Shown: piece after piece, positions 33,065 through 41,521 of the stretch
How positions within the stretch are numbered: the first letter of the stretch is position 1
Layout of the letters: each line of letters begins with the position of its first letter
Assembly (NCBI GenBank): GCA_936936565.1
Contig: CAKZIX010000122.1
Coordinates: 1 to 64,000, forward strand
Length of the DNA stretch: 64,000 bases
DNA from: an uncultured Nocardiaceae bacterium
GTDB lineage: Bacteria > Actinomycetota > Actinomycetes > Mycobacteriales > Mycobacteriaceae
Direction of reading: 5' to 3'
Notes under the pieces: generated by a model
Database searches by the model: none
Told to the model about the DNA's origin: nothing
Seen by the model: the letters and a program-made list of their open reading frames with translations, nothing else
Program-made: the position numbers and the translations under genes

Positions 33065-33710
33065 CTTCTGAACGCCGATGTGATCGTGGCGTCGATGTCC
33101 CCGAGTCGGCTTGGGCGTACATGGCACACCAGAATGCCCGGCCCAATGTCCGAGCGAAGGCGTCGTCGTCGGCCGGGCCCTCCGAGGTGAGGATTTCGAC
33201 GATGCCGGCGCGCGTGGTTGCCACGATGAACCGCGCCGTTTGTGCTGGATCGACGTCGGCCGGAACCAATCCCTCACGCCGTTCGCGGTCGATGCGGCTT
33301 GCCATCGTCGCAGCGTAGGCGTCCGTCGCCCGGCGGAATTCAGCGCCGAATTCACGGTCGGTTTCGGCAGTTTCGAGAAACGCGAGCCATATCGGCCGGT
33401 AGGTGCGGGCGAGCTGGAACATCTCTTTGACGATGTCGGCGAGGACGTCCGACGATCCGTGAATTTCCCGCTGCCACCAGGCGTTCGACGCGGCGATGAA
33501 CTCCTCGATGCCGGGCTGCGCGAGCCGCTGAACAAGGCCGGTCTTGTCCCGGAACCGCTGGTAGAAGGTCGAGCGGGAAACGCCCGCGGCCGCGAGGATT
33601 CGCTCGACGGGCAGGTCGGCGTATCGGTGTCCGGTGGTCAGCAATGTTGCGGTGGCATCGAGTACCCGGGCGTCGGTCGTGGTCCGGCGTTGGCGTGGTG
33701 TTGCCTGCAC
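33024..33710 (-). CDS. TetR-family transcriptional repressor
   Basis: 228 aa. The N-terminal helix-turn-helix (about 12-58) reads RILAAAGVSRSTFYQRFRDKTGLVQRL; the helical ligand domain follows. GTG start at 33710, with TACGAT seven bases upstream and no Shine-Dalgarno, so a leaderless message is likely. The last 13-14 codons lie antisense to tRNA-Val, giving the tell-tale GAEGFEPPTAG ending produced when tRNA complements are translated; the true protein could have lost an earlier stop. It diverges from the molybdopterin oxidoreductase gene and probably represses it and itself. Confidence 0.85.
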   Translation of the reverse strand: MQATPRQRRTTTDARVLDATATLLTTGHRYADLPVERILAAAGVSRSTFYQRFRDKTGLVQRLAQPGIEEFIAASNAWWQREIHGSSDVLADIVKEMFQLARTYRPIWLAFLETAETDREFGAEFRRATDAYAATMASRIDRERREGLVPADVDPAQTARFIVATTRAGIVEILTSEGPADDDAFARTLGRAFWCAMYAQADSGTSTPRSHRRSEVGAEGFEPPTAGV

Positions 33711-33714
33711 GCCG

Positions 33715-33765
33715 CTAATCGTACATACTGTTCGATAGCCTTAATCGAACAAGGTGTGCGATTAG
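33715..33765. promoter_or_regulatory. Double palindrome, TetR operator candidate
   Basis: Inner perfect repeat TGTTCGAT (33729-33736) / ATCGAACA (33744-33751) and outer repeat CTAATCGTACA (33715-33725) / TGTGCGATTAG (33755-33765, one mismatch) share the same centre at 33740. They fill the gap between divergent tetR and the oxidoreductase gene. Confidence 0.75.
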
Positions 33766-33781
33766 TGAGTGGGGTTGCGTT

Positions 33782-35926
33782 GTGTCAACGACCGAGAAGA
33801 AGACGTTCTGCGGAATCTGCGAGTCGTCGTGCGGACTCATTGCGACCGTCGAGGGCAACGAAGTCGTGTCGTTGCGGCCCGATCCCGATCACCCCGCGTC
33901 ACGTGGTTTCGCCTGCTCGAAGGGCGTTCAATTCAACGCGGTCGTCGCAGATCCGGATCGGGTGATCCATCCGATGCGTCGCAGTCCGGACGGGACGTTC
34001 GTCCGGTCCACGTGGGCTGAGGCGCTCGAGGACATCGGCCGCCGTTTGCGTTCCGTGCAGCGCAAACACGGCAATCGCTCGATCGGACTCGTCTGGGGCA
34101 ACCCGATCGCCTGGAACTACGCCGGGGCCGCATCTGCGATGGGGCTGCCCGCGGCGCTGAAGACCAAGCATCACTATTCATCGGCATCGATCGACGTCAA
34201 CAACTACTGGGCCGCCGCGCACATCATGTACGGGGCCACCGGGGTCAATCCACTGCCCGATTTCGCCGAGACCCACTTCGCCCTCATCGTCGGCGCGAAT
34301 CCCGTTGTCTCGCATGGAAGTCTCGTCACGACCGGGCGAATCCGCGAGGTGTTGCTCGATATCCCGGCGCGCGGTGGTCGGGTCGTGGTCGTCGACCCAC
34401 GTCGAAGCGAAACGGCGAAGCTCTTCGAGCATGTGCCGATCCGCCCGGGTGCCGATCCGTGGCTCCTCGGCGCGATGTTGCGGGTGATGTTCGACGAGGA
34501 CCTCATCGATCGCGCGGCGACCGCAATCCAGACCTCGGGCGTAGCGAAACTGGCCGAACTGGCGCAACACTTCGACCTCGAACGCGCGTCGTTCGAAACC
34601 GGCATCGATGTATCGACCATCGTCGGTCTGGCGCGCGACATGGCGGCCGCGCCCAGTGCGTGCGCGTATGGGCGCTGTGGCGCCTCGCTCGGCAAGTACT
34701 CGACGTTGACCAAGTTCCTTCTCGACACCCTGTCTGTCGTCACCGGAAACTTCGACCGGCCCGGGGGGATGGTTTTCGGCGACCCCATGGTCGACCTGGA
34801 AGGATTCGCCGAACTCATCGGAATGTCCGGCCGCGGACGGTGGCGCACGCGGGTCGACGGCGTACCGGAAGTCAACGGTCAAGCACCGCTTGCGTGCATC
34901 GCGAAAGAGATCACCACCCCGGGACAGGGCAAGTTGCGCGCTTTGATCACGGTGTCGAGCAACTTCGTCACGAGTGGGCCCGGCAGTGCCGAATCGGCTG
35001 CGGCGCTCGACGAACTCGATCTCATGGTGTCGCTCGATCCGTACATCACCGAAACCACGCGACATGCCCATTGGGTGCTACCGCCGACCCTGTGGCTCGA
35101 ACGCGAGCAGATGCCGACGTTCACTCAGGCGCAGTCGACCGTGCCGAACGCGCAATGGGTGCAGGCCGTCGTCGCTCCGCGCGGCGACGCCCGCGACGAC
35201 TGGTGGATCATCGATCAACTCGCCCGACAGCTTGGCGTGGTGCCGGCGCCGGGGCTCGCGGCACACCTGCTCGGCACGCTGGGCATCCGCATCCAACCGA
35301 GCACCTCGATCGATCTGCTGACCCGGATCGGCCCCCACGGAGACCTGTTCGGGTTGCGCCGCGGCGGGCTGAGCCGACGCAAACTGCTGGCCAACGAGGG
35401 TGCCGTGCAACTCGGCGAACGTTGCCCGACCGGCGTGCTGAGGCAAAAACTCCACACCCCGGACAAGCGCATTCACCTCGCCTCCGACGAGATGTTCGCC
35501 GAGGTGCGCCGGTTGGTTGGCGATGACGTCGCCGCAGGAAAGTCGTTGCGACTGTTCAGTATTCGCGAGCTGCGTTCGCACAACTCGTGGTTGCACAATG
35601 TGCCGAAACTGATGGCCGGCCCGCGGCGGTGTCGATTGATCATGCATCCCGACGATGCGGCTGCCGCTAGTGTCCGCGACCGAGACGTCGTGACGGTGGT
35701 CTCGCAGTGGGGTCGAGTCGAGGTGCCGGTCGAGCTGTCCGGCGATGTCATGTCCGGCTCGGTCGGCCTCACCCACGGATGGGGACACGCAGGAGGCTGG
35801 ACCACCGCGGTCGCCGCGGGCGGAGCGAGCTACAACCAGCTGACGCCTACGGCGGCGTACGAAATCGACCAGCCGTCCGGCAACGCCTACTTCAACGGAA
35901 TCCCAGTGACTGTGAGCCCGTCATGA
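33782..35926 (+). CDS. Molybdopterin-dependent oxidoreductase
   Basis: 714-aa member of the DMSO-reductase/formate-dehydrogenase-like superfamily. The N-terminal 4Fe-4S site is CGICESSCGL...GFACSKG (C-x2-C-x3-C-x27-C). The molybdopterin-binding domains hold VGANPVVSHGSL and GRVVVVDPRR, and the C-terminal molydop-binding domain ends with TPTAAYEIDQPSGNAYFNGIPV. No twin-arginine signal, so cytosolic. Substrate not evident. GTG start at 33782. Its stop overlaps the fprB start (ATGA), so the ferredoxin-reductase is probably its redox partner. Confidence 0.87.
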   Translation: MSTTEKKTFCGICESSCGLIATVEGNEVVSLRPDPDHPASRGFACSKGVQFNAVVADPDRVIHPMRRSPDGTFVRSTWAEALEDIGRRLRSVQRKHGNRSIGLVWGNPIAWNYAGAASAMGLPAALKTKHHYSSASIDVNNYWAAAHIMYGATGVNPLPDFAETHFALIVGANPVVSHGSLVTTGRIREVLLDIPARGGRVVVVDPRRSETAKLFEHVPIRPGADPWLLGAMLRVMFDEDLIDRAATAIQTSGVAKLAELAQHFDLERASFETGIDVSTIVGLARDMAAAPSACAYGRCGASLGKYSTLTKFLLDTLSVVTGNFDRPGGMVFGDPMVDLEGFAELIGMSGRGRWRTRVDGVPEVNGQAPLACIAKEITTPGQGKLRALITVSSNFVTSGPGSAESAAALDELDLMVSLDPYITETTRHAHWVLPPTLWLEREQMPTFTQAQSTVPNAQWVQAVVAPRGDARDDWWIIDQLARQLGVVPAPGLAAHLLGTLGIRIQPSTSIDLLTRIGPHGDLFGLRRGGLSRRKLLANEGAVQLGERCPTGVLRQKLHTPDKRIHLASDEMFAEVRRLVGDDVAAGKSLRLFSIRELRSHNSWLHNVPKLMAGPRRCRLIMHPDDAAAASVRDRDVVTVVSQWGRVEVPVELSGDVMSGSVGLTHGWGHAGGWTTAVAAGGASYNQLTPTAAYEIDQPSGNAYFNGIPVTVSPS

Positions 35927-37545
35927 CCTTCGTCATCACCCAGAACTGCTGCAACGACGCGACCTGTGCCGACGTCTGCCCCGCCGACTGCATCCATCCG
36001 ACGCCGGACGAACCGGGTTATGCGACGGCGGAAATGCTCTACATCGATCCGGCGCGCTGTATCGATTGCGGCGCCTGCGCCGAAGCGTGTCCGGTCGATG
36101 CGGTGTATTCCGCCGACGAACTTTCGCCACAGCTTCGGCAGTATTCGGAGATCAACGCCGATTTCTATCGCGACCGCCCACCGACGGCCTTGCCCACGCC
36201 GTCTTTCCCTTCGCGGACCACCGTGGCGGACAAGTCGTTACGAGTTGCGATCGTCGGGGCCGGGCCCAGCGGCTTCTACGCTGCCGAAGAGCTACTCACC
36301 AGCGTGCTGTCCGTCGAGGTCTCGATGTTCGACCGCCTCCCCACGCCCTTCGGGCTCGTGCGGGCGGGCGTGGCGCCGGACCACACCCGTACCAAGCAGG
36401 TCACCGACCTGTTCCGGTGGACAGCCGCCAGCGATCGTTTCCGTACGTTCTACAACGTTGAGGTCGGCAGCGACGTCACGCACGCCGACTTGCTGCGACA
36501 CCACCACGCGGTGATCTACACGACCGGTGCCCTGAACGACCGGCGCCTGGGAATTCCGGGTGAGGATCTCCCGGGCAGTCATTCCGCCGCGGAGTTCGTC
36601 GCCTGGTATAACGGCCACCCCGACTTCCGCGACCGGCAGTTCGACCTCGGCCATCGACGGGCCGTGGTCATCGGGAACGGCAACGTCGGATTGGACATCG
36701 CGCGCATCCTCTTGTTGGATGTCGATCGACTGCGCCGCACCGACATTGCCGACCATGCGCTCGAGCGGCTCGCGGACAGCAACATCTCCGAAGTCGTCCT
36801 GCTCGGTCGGCGCGGCGCGGCGCAGGCGGCGTACACGACGCCTGAGCTGCTCGCGTTCGGGCACCTCGACGATATCGATGTCGTGGCCGAGGATTTCGGT
36901 GGTGACTCGTCACCGAAGGCTCGCGCTCTGAAACGAGTTCTGGCCGAAAACAAGGGCGGGGCAAAGAGATTAGTGCTGAAGTTCCTCGGCGCTCCGAATG
37001 CTCTCGTGGGAAGCGGACACGTGCAGCAACTCCGCATCGCCCGTAGTCGGCTCGTGGATCGCAATGGTGTCGTCGTTGCCGAACCCAACGGCACGATCGA
37101 AGACATCGAGACTGGCCTGGTGTTGCGCGCGGTCGGCTTCCGGGGCGAACCGATACCCGGGGTTCCGTTCGACGCTCGTGCCGGGAGGATCTCGAACGAG
37201 GCAGGTCGCGTCGTCGACCCGGCTACCGGCGTCCCGATCCCCGGCACATACACCGCCGGCTGGATCAAGCGTGGCCCATCGGGAGTGATCGGCACGAACA
37301 AGCGTTGCGCCCGCGAAACGGTCTCCCTGCTTCTCGAAGACTTCGGACACGGCCGCCTGCACGACCCGTCCGCGTCGGTGCTCGAACTGAGTGAAATGGT
37401 CGCTGGGCGTCAGCCCCGGCGCGTGGATCGTCTCGGCTGGCAGCGGATCGACGAACTCGAACGCGCCGCCGGTGCGGCGGCGGGCCGCCCGCTCGTGAAA
37501 CTCACCGACACCGCCCAGATGCTGACCGTCGCATCCGGGCGCTGA
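35923..37545 (+). CDS. fprB: Ferredoxin/ferredoxin-NADP reductase FprB
   Basis: 540-aa fusion. Residues 1-60 are a bacterial 2[4Fe-4S]-type ferredoxin: NCCNDATCADVCPADC and CIDCGACAEACPVDAV. From about 100 the protein is an adrenodoxin-reductase-like FAD/NADP enzyme with VAIVGAGPSGFYAAEEL, PFGLVRAGVAPDH and VIGNGNVGLDIARILL, ending in GWIKRGPSGVIGTNKRCA. It moves electrons between NADPH and the attached ferredoxin. Overlaps the oxidoreductase gene by four bases. Homologue of M. tuberculosis Rv0886, but here tied to a Mo enzyme and a TetR repressor. Confidence 0.92.
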   Translation: MTFVITQNCCNDATCADVCPADCIHPTPDEPGYATAEMLYIDPARCIDCGACAEACPVDAVYSADELSPQLRQYSEINADFYRDRPPTALPTPSFPSRTTVADKSLRVAIVGAGPSGFYAAEELLTSVLSVEVSMFDRLPTPFGLVRAGVAPDHTRTKQVTDLFRWTAASDRFRTFYNVEVGSDVTHADLLRHHHAVIYTTGALNDRRLGIPGEDLPGSHSAAEFVAWYNGHPDFRDRQFDLGHRRAVVIGNGNVGLDIARILLLDVDRLRRTDIADHALERLADSNISEVVLLGRRGAAQAAYTTPELLAFGHLDDIDVVAEDFGGDSSPKARALKRVLAENKGGAKRLVLKFLGAPNALVGSGHVQQLRIARSRLVDRNGVVVAEPNGTIEDIETGLVLRAVGFRGEPIPGVPFDARAGRISNEAGRVVDPATGVPIPGTYTAGWIKRGPSGVIGTNKRCARETVSLLLEDFGHGRLHDPSASVLELSEMVAGRQPRRVDRLGWQRIDELERAAGAAAGRPLVKLTDTAQMLTVASGR

Positions 37546-37556
37546 CGCGGGCGAGG

Positions 37557-37928
37557 TTACTGGCGAGCGATGTCGATCACGAAGCCGGCTTTGCGCAGCC
37601 GTTCGGCGAGGACCTCGCCCCTGACCGCCGCGGGCTGACGACTCCGGCGAATGGGCCGACGGTGGTCGCCACCACGGCGGTGCGGCGCGCCAGCGCTGCG
37701 AGCGCCACGGGATCGGTCCGTCGGCGACGACGATCGACCAGCCGGCGGCGCCCTGGAGCAGACCCGCACCCACGCGTTCCAGCTTGTCGGCGGAGCGCCC
37801 GGCCAACGTCATACGCGCTCCCGCTGGTGCAGCGCCTGCCAGGTACTCGGCCGTCAGTTCGCCGGAAAGCCTGTCGTGCCGTAGCGGATCAGATCGAATT
37901 CACGGTGCTGCCGACCTGGCACTGGCAT
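37557..37928 (-). pseudogene. Decayed saccharopine dehydrogenase-like / trans-acting enoyl reductase
   Basis: Reading the reverse strand across three frames gives fragments of one family: REFDLIRYGTTGF, then after a frameshift near 37870 SGELTAEYLAG and MTLAGRSADKLERVGAGL, then after another near 37710 DPVALAALARRTAVVATTVG, and finally RGEVLAERLRKAGFVIDI before TAA. These match the N-terminal Rossmann region and the extreme C-terminus of the ~400-aa saccharopine dehydrogenase-like proteins of mycolic-acid bacteria; about 300 residues are missing between. So at least two frameshifts plus a large deletion. Lies convergent to fprB. The next 225 bases (37929-38153) hold no gene I can recognise. 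Confidence 0.75.
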
Positions 37929-38153
37929 CTGGCTAGCCCACCTGTTCGTTTCGTGGTGTGTTGTCAGGCAGCACGGCCACCAGCAGCCGTCCGAATGCCG
38001 ACGCCGGGAACGCCACCGCGGACCTGCGGGACGCCGATTGTGAAATCGCGTCGGCGGGCGGGCAAAAGACCCAGGTCGAGGGCTCGTGCGCGATCGAGGA
38101 TGTCGGGACGGTGCCGGGCCGATCGGCGACAGAGCTGGGTCCACCGTCGGTGT

Positions 38154-38876
38154 CTAGCTCACTCCGGCGAAGATCGGCTGCAACGTGAACAGCATGATCG
38201 TCGACCAGGTGATGTGGGTCAGTGCCGGTGCGAGGATGCCGCCCCCGGCGCGCCGCTGCAGGCCGACGACGGTGCCGAGGATCGCGGCCGCGAGGACCAG
38301 GATCGGGTTGCCGCCGGCAATTGTGGTGAGTGTGTAGACGATTGTGGAGATCGTCACCGGATAGCGGACGCCGATCGCGGCGTACAGCGCGCCGCGAAAG
38401 AAGACCTCCTCGGCTATGCCGTTGACGATCGCGATGACCAGGATCAGCGCCAGGTTGCCGGACTGGGCATAGTCGAGCACGGCCGCGACGTACCGGGCCA
38501 GGGGTGGAATCGTGCGCGCGATCAACGCGCCGAGAACGAAAACGGCCGACAATGCCACCCCGATGGCGATCGGGACGAGGATCGGCCGGCGCAGCACGCC
38601 GCGAAATTCGATGTGCCCCAGATGAAGCGGGCCCGATGCGACGCTGCCCAGCAACCAGGTGGCGGCCAGTCCGAAGGTCAGTGGATAGAACGCCGCGTCT
38701 CCCGGCGCGGTCGAAAACGACCACGCGAGCAGCGCGGTGCCGAGAACCAGCGTCACGGCCACGACGATGCGGCGGCGCAGAAACTCAGTGTCCGGCTGTC
38801 GATGGTCGCGCTCGACCTTGTCGATCAGCGCGGCGCGCACGACGTCGACGACCTGGCGGCCCCAGCCGCCCGTCAC
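38154..38876 (-). CDS. CPBP-family intramembrane glutamic protease
   Basis: 240-aa polytopic membrane protein with about six helices. The CPBP/Abi catalytic motif is GIAEEVFFRGALYAAIG (EExxxR), with a later HITWS near the C-terminus as the second motif. Such proteins cleave prenylated or membrane substrates or act as immunity proteins; substrate unknown here. GTG start at 38876 overlaps the stop of the upstream NAD-binding gene (GTGA). Last gene of a four-gene operon. Confidence 0.82.
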   Translation of the reverse strand: MTGGWGRQVVDVVRAALIDKVERDHRQPDTEFLRRRIVVAVTLVLGTALLAWSFSTAPGDAAFYPLTFGLAATWLLGSVASGPLHLGHIEFRGVLRRPILVPIAIGVALSAVFVLGALIARTIPPLARYVAAVLDYAQSGNLALILVIAIVNGIAEEVFFRGALYAAIGVRYPVTISTIVYTLTTIAGGNPILVLAAAILGTVVGLQRRAGGGILAPALTHITWSTIMLFTLQPIFAGVS

Positions 38877-39769
38877 TGGGCCTGATCGCGTTCGCGAAAG
38901 GCGGCCCGCACGGCGTCGTCGTAGCTCAGTGGGTCCCCGGGGACGACCTGCTCGATCGAACGGTCGGTGACCACGACTTCGTTGCTCATCGAGTCGATCA
39001 GGTTGCGCGCGGTTTCGGTGTCGACGTCGGTGACCAACGACAGCCAGTGCGAGGACAGCCGCGGTGTCAACAGCGGCACCGCGACCACCGGCAGCGGACG
39101 GTGGTGGCGGATGCCGGCGACCCGCTCCATCATCTGAGCGTAGGTGAGGACCTCGCGGCCACCCACCTCGAAGGTGCGGCCGCGGGCCGCGGGCGGGTCG
39201 AGCACCCCCACCAGGTATCGGATCACGTCGGCCAGCGCGATCGGTTGGGTGCGCGTCGTGACCCACCGCGGCACCACCATCGCCGGCAGTCGCGCCACGA
39301 GTTGGCGGGTGATTTCCCACGAGATTCCGCCGTGGCCGATCACGACCGCGGCCCGCAGGACCGTGACCGGCACCTCGCCGTCGGCGAGCAAACGCTCCAC
39401 CTCTCGGCGCGAGCGCAGGTGTGCGGACAGATCCTGCTCGTCGCGGCCGAGGCCGCCGAGGTAGACGATCCGTTCGAGCCCGGCAGCGCCCGCGGCCGCG
39501 GCGAAGTTGCGCGCGGCTTGTGCGTCCTTGGCCTCGAAATCCTTGCGGTCGAGCGAATGCACGAGATAGTAGGCGGCGTCGGCGCCCGCCATCGCCCGTG
39601 CCAGGCTCGCCGGGTCGTGGACGTCACCCGCGACGGCCTTTCCGGCCCCGCGGTAGGCATGCGGGCGTCTGGTCATGGCCCGTACCTCGTGGCCGGCTTC
39701 GGCCAGGGCGCGCGCGAGGTGCGATCCGATGAACCCGGAGGCTCCGGTGACGAGGACGGTGCGTGCGAT
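38873..39769 (-). CDS. NAD(P)-binding protein of the atypical SDR type, apparent ATC start
   Basis: About 298 aa. The Rossmann motif TVLVTGASGFIGSHLARAL lies in frame upstream of the first ATG (39676), so the true start is earlier. No ATG, GTG or TTG occurs in that region; an ATC at 39767-39769 is preceded at six bases by AAGGAG (39776-39781) and gives the expected IARTVLVTGASG N-terminus. The body has AAYYLVHSL, RIVYLGGLGRDE and PVTVLRAAVVIGHGGISW, as in NAD-binding NmrA/YwnB-like proteins. Seven bases separate the lipocalin stop from the Shine-Dalgarno, so co-translated. Confidence 0.8.
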   Translation of the reverse strand: MARTVLVTGASGFIGSHLARALAEAGHEVRAMTRRPHAYRGAGKAVAGDVHDPASLARAMAGADAAYYLVHSLDRKDFEAKDAQAARNFAAAAGAAGLERIVYLGGLGRDEQDLSAHLRSRREVERLLADGEVPVTVLRAAVVIGHGGISWEITRQLVARLPAMVVPRWVTTRTQPIALADVIRYLVGVLDPPAARGRTFEVGGREVLTYAQMMERVAGIRHHRPLPVVAVPLLTPRLSSHWLSLVTDVDTETARNLIDSMSNEVVVTDRSIEQVVPGDPLSYDDAVRAAFRERDQAQ

Positions 39770-39788
39770 GGTGGGCTCCTTGCGGTGG

Positions 39789-40442
39789 TCACCGCAGCGC
39801 GCAGAGGGGGCGGATATCGGTCGCTCCGCCTGCGGTGGGTGAGGTGGCGATCAGACAGGTGTCGTATCCGAGTGTTGTTGCGATCCTATTCACTTCGGCC
39901 CATCTGTCGGGAGTGACGGTGGTGGAGCGCGACAATACGAACCCGGAGAGCCGCAATGGATCGCCGACGAGCGCCCACGAGTAGTCGGGCGCGATGTAGG
40001 CGACGATGTAGTTCGGCGGTCCGTCCAGATCGTTCCGAAACCCGACGTCGGGGAAGCTGACGTGCAGCTGTGCCCGGGTCGCGGGATCGGTGACACGAGC
40101 GTTTCCGACGATCCGGTTGGTCGTGCCGGTCCAGGTGGTGCAGCTGTTCTCCACGCGGATGTTGTTCGGGTCGCGGAGCTGGTATTCGGCACGGGTGTCG
40201 CGCGCACAATTCAGATTGAACGGCTGCGGGATGGCTGCTATCTGGTTCCAGGTGCCCAGATAGCGCTGCACGTCGAGTTGCGAAACCGGTTGCAGCGGTT
40301 GCCATCCCGGCGCCGCCGGGGCGGCCGCCGGCGAGCCGAGAACGGGCAAGGCAGCGGCGAGCGCGGTCAGCGCCCAGCGCCCGGCGACGGCTGGCACGGT
40401 GGCTGCGCGAGCGCCGGATCGGGACGGAATCGATGCGGTCAC
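39789..40442 (-). CDS. Secreted bacterial lipocalin
   Basis: 217 aa with an Ala-rich signal peptide (about 1-47, ending SPAAAPAAPG). The mature domain opens with LDVQRYLGTWNQIAAIPQPF, containing the lipocalin GxW signature. It continues with a Cys pair (NCARDT and ENSCTTW) and IVAYIAPDYSWALVGDPLR before a conserved RSTTV. Lipocalins bind small hydrophobic ligands; ligand unknown. GTG start at 40442 overlaps the stop of the upstream secreted-protein gene. Confidence 0.85.
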   Translation of the reverse strand: MTASIPSRSGARAATVPAVAGRWALTALAAALPVLGSPAAAPAAPGWQPLQPVSQLDVQRYLGTWNQIAAIPQPFNLNCARDTRAEYQLRDPNNIRVENSCTTWTGTTNRIVGNARVTDPATRAQLHVSFPDVGFRNDLDGPPNYIVAYIAPDYSWALVGDPLRLSGFVLSRSTTVTPDRWAEVNRIATTLGYDTCLIATSPTAGGATDIRPLCALR

Positions 40443-40936
40443 TGGATCGACAGGCACCCTTGCAGCGTTTGGAAGTCTCCCGCGAATCCGAAGCCGCCGG
40501 TGCAGGTGGGCGTGCTCAGCCCGGAGACGGTGACGGTGGCACCGGGGCCGGAGATGCCGATCGACAGGCCGGGCCGAACGCCGGTGACGGCGGCGTTCGA
40601 GCCGGGTCCGACCGCGATCGCCGCCGGCCCGGACAGGAACGTCGACTGCGAGGTGGCGGTGCCGCCGTTCTGGGCGATGGCCAGCGACAGGCTGCTCGGT
40701 CCGGCGTCCGCGGTTGCCGCCCCGCCGAAACCGTATGCGGCGGCCGCGCTGCCGCCGGTGCTGGACGCCGAGCAACTTGCACCCTCGGCGGTGACGGTGC
40801 TGGTGCTCGCGCCGGGAGCCGGACACATGGTGTCGGGTGCGGCGCTTGCTGTGGGAGTGGCGAGTACGGCGGCGGACGCGGCGCCGACGGTGGTGAGAAC
40901 AGCTGCTGCGCAACGTCGGATCACTACGCGGGACAT
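40439..40936 (-). CDS. Secreted DUF6764-like protein
   Basis: 165 aa. Signal peptide about 1-32 ends in ASA; the mature part is Gly/Ala/Ser/Thr-rich with short beta-repeat character (AAAYGFGGAATAD, GGTATSQSTFLSGPAAIAVGPG) and three Cys, ending GFAGDFQTLQGCLSIQ. It resembles DUF6764 proteins of mycolic-acid bacteria (assignment from memory). First gene of the operon with lipocalin, NAD-binding protein and CPBP protease, suggesting an envelope function. Confidence 0.75.
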   Translation of the reverse strand: MSRVVIRRCAAAVLTTVGAASAAVLATPTASAAPDTMCPAPGASTSTVTAEGASCSASSTGGSAAAAYGFGGAATADAGPSSLSLAIAQNGGTATSQSTFLSGPAAIAVGPGSNAAVTGVRPGLSIGISGPGATVTVSGLSTPTCTGGFGFAGDFQTLQGCLSIQ

Positions 40937-41176
40937 GGCTTCTCCTCGGTTCTCGGAACGACCTGCTTACGTTCACCCTACGCCAATCGATGCACTACCG
41001 ATGCAAATTTTCGAGTGCTTGCGGCGGGACGGACTGTCCACTGTCATCGGTCACCGGGCCGAAGTTGCCGCACGGCCAACGAAAGTGGACACTCGGTCCC
41101 GCTTGGCCCACCTCGACTCGGCCGCCCCCGGCCCGGTGCGCGGATCGGGCTGTCTGCTGCGACAAGGGAGTTGAAA

Positions 41177-41470
41177 GTGCCTGCAACGCTTCGGATCACC
41201 GCTGTCGACGGCAATCGGGCGCCGGTCGCCGGTGTCACGTTCGACCTGCACGTGGACACCAACGCCAACGCCGTGCTGGATGCCTCCGACGAGCGCACCG
41301 AACGGACGGCCACCACCGGCGCGAACGGCGTGGCCACCTTTGCCGGGCTCGCGGCCGGCCAGTACATCGGGCGGTGCATCGGAATCCGCGGCGACTACGT
41401 CGGGCCGAAGCCGTTCGTCGTCACGGTGACCGACGCCGACGCCGATGTCGTCGTCACCTGCGTGCAGTAA
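41177..41470 (+). CDS. Small beta-sandwich protein (SpaA/transthyretin-like fold)
   Basis: 97 aa. A GTG start seven bases after AGGGAG gives PATLRITAVDGNRAPVAGVTFDL, then DTNANAVLDASDERT and GVATFAGLAAGQYIG, the layout of Cna-B/SpaA or carboxypeptidase-regulatory-like beta domains (ornate value, TxxxG turn). No signal peptide or LPXTG is visible, so its location is unclear. Two Cys near the end may pair. Sits alone upstream of ald. Function unknown. The 240-base gap before it holds only the divergent promoter region. Confidence 0.6.
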   Translation: MPATLRITAVDGNRAPVAGVTFDLHVDTNANAVLDASDERTERTATTGANGVATFAGLAAGQYIGRCIGIRGDYVGPKPFVVTVTDADADVVVTCVQ

Positions 41471-41521
41471 CAACTTTCCGGCTTTCGGGCGCATTCTTCG
41501 GAATCTGTTCACACTGGTGGT

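Noticed and set aside
37929..38153. Open frames in the gap between the pseudogene and the CPBP gene
   Set aside because: All are short, with Arg/Pro/Ser shadow composition, and none continues the saccharopine-dehydrogenase-like homology.
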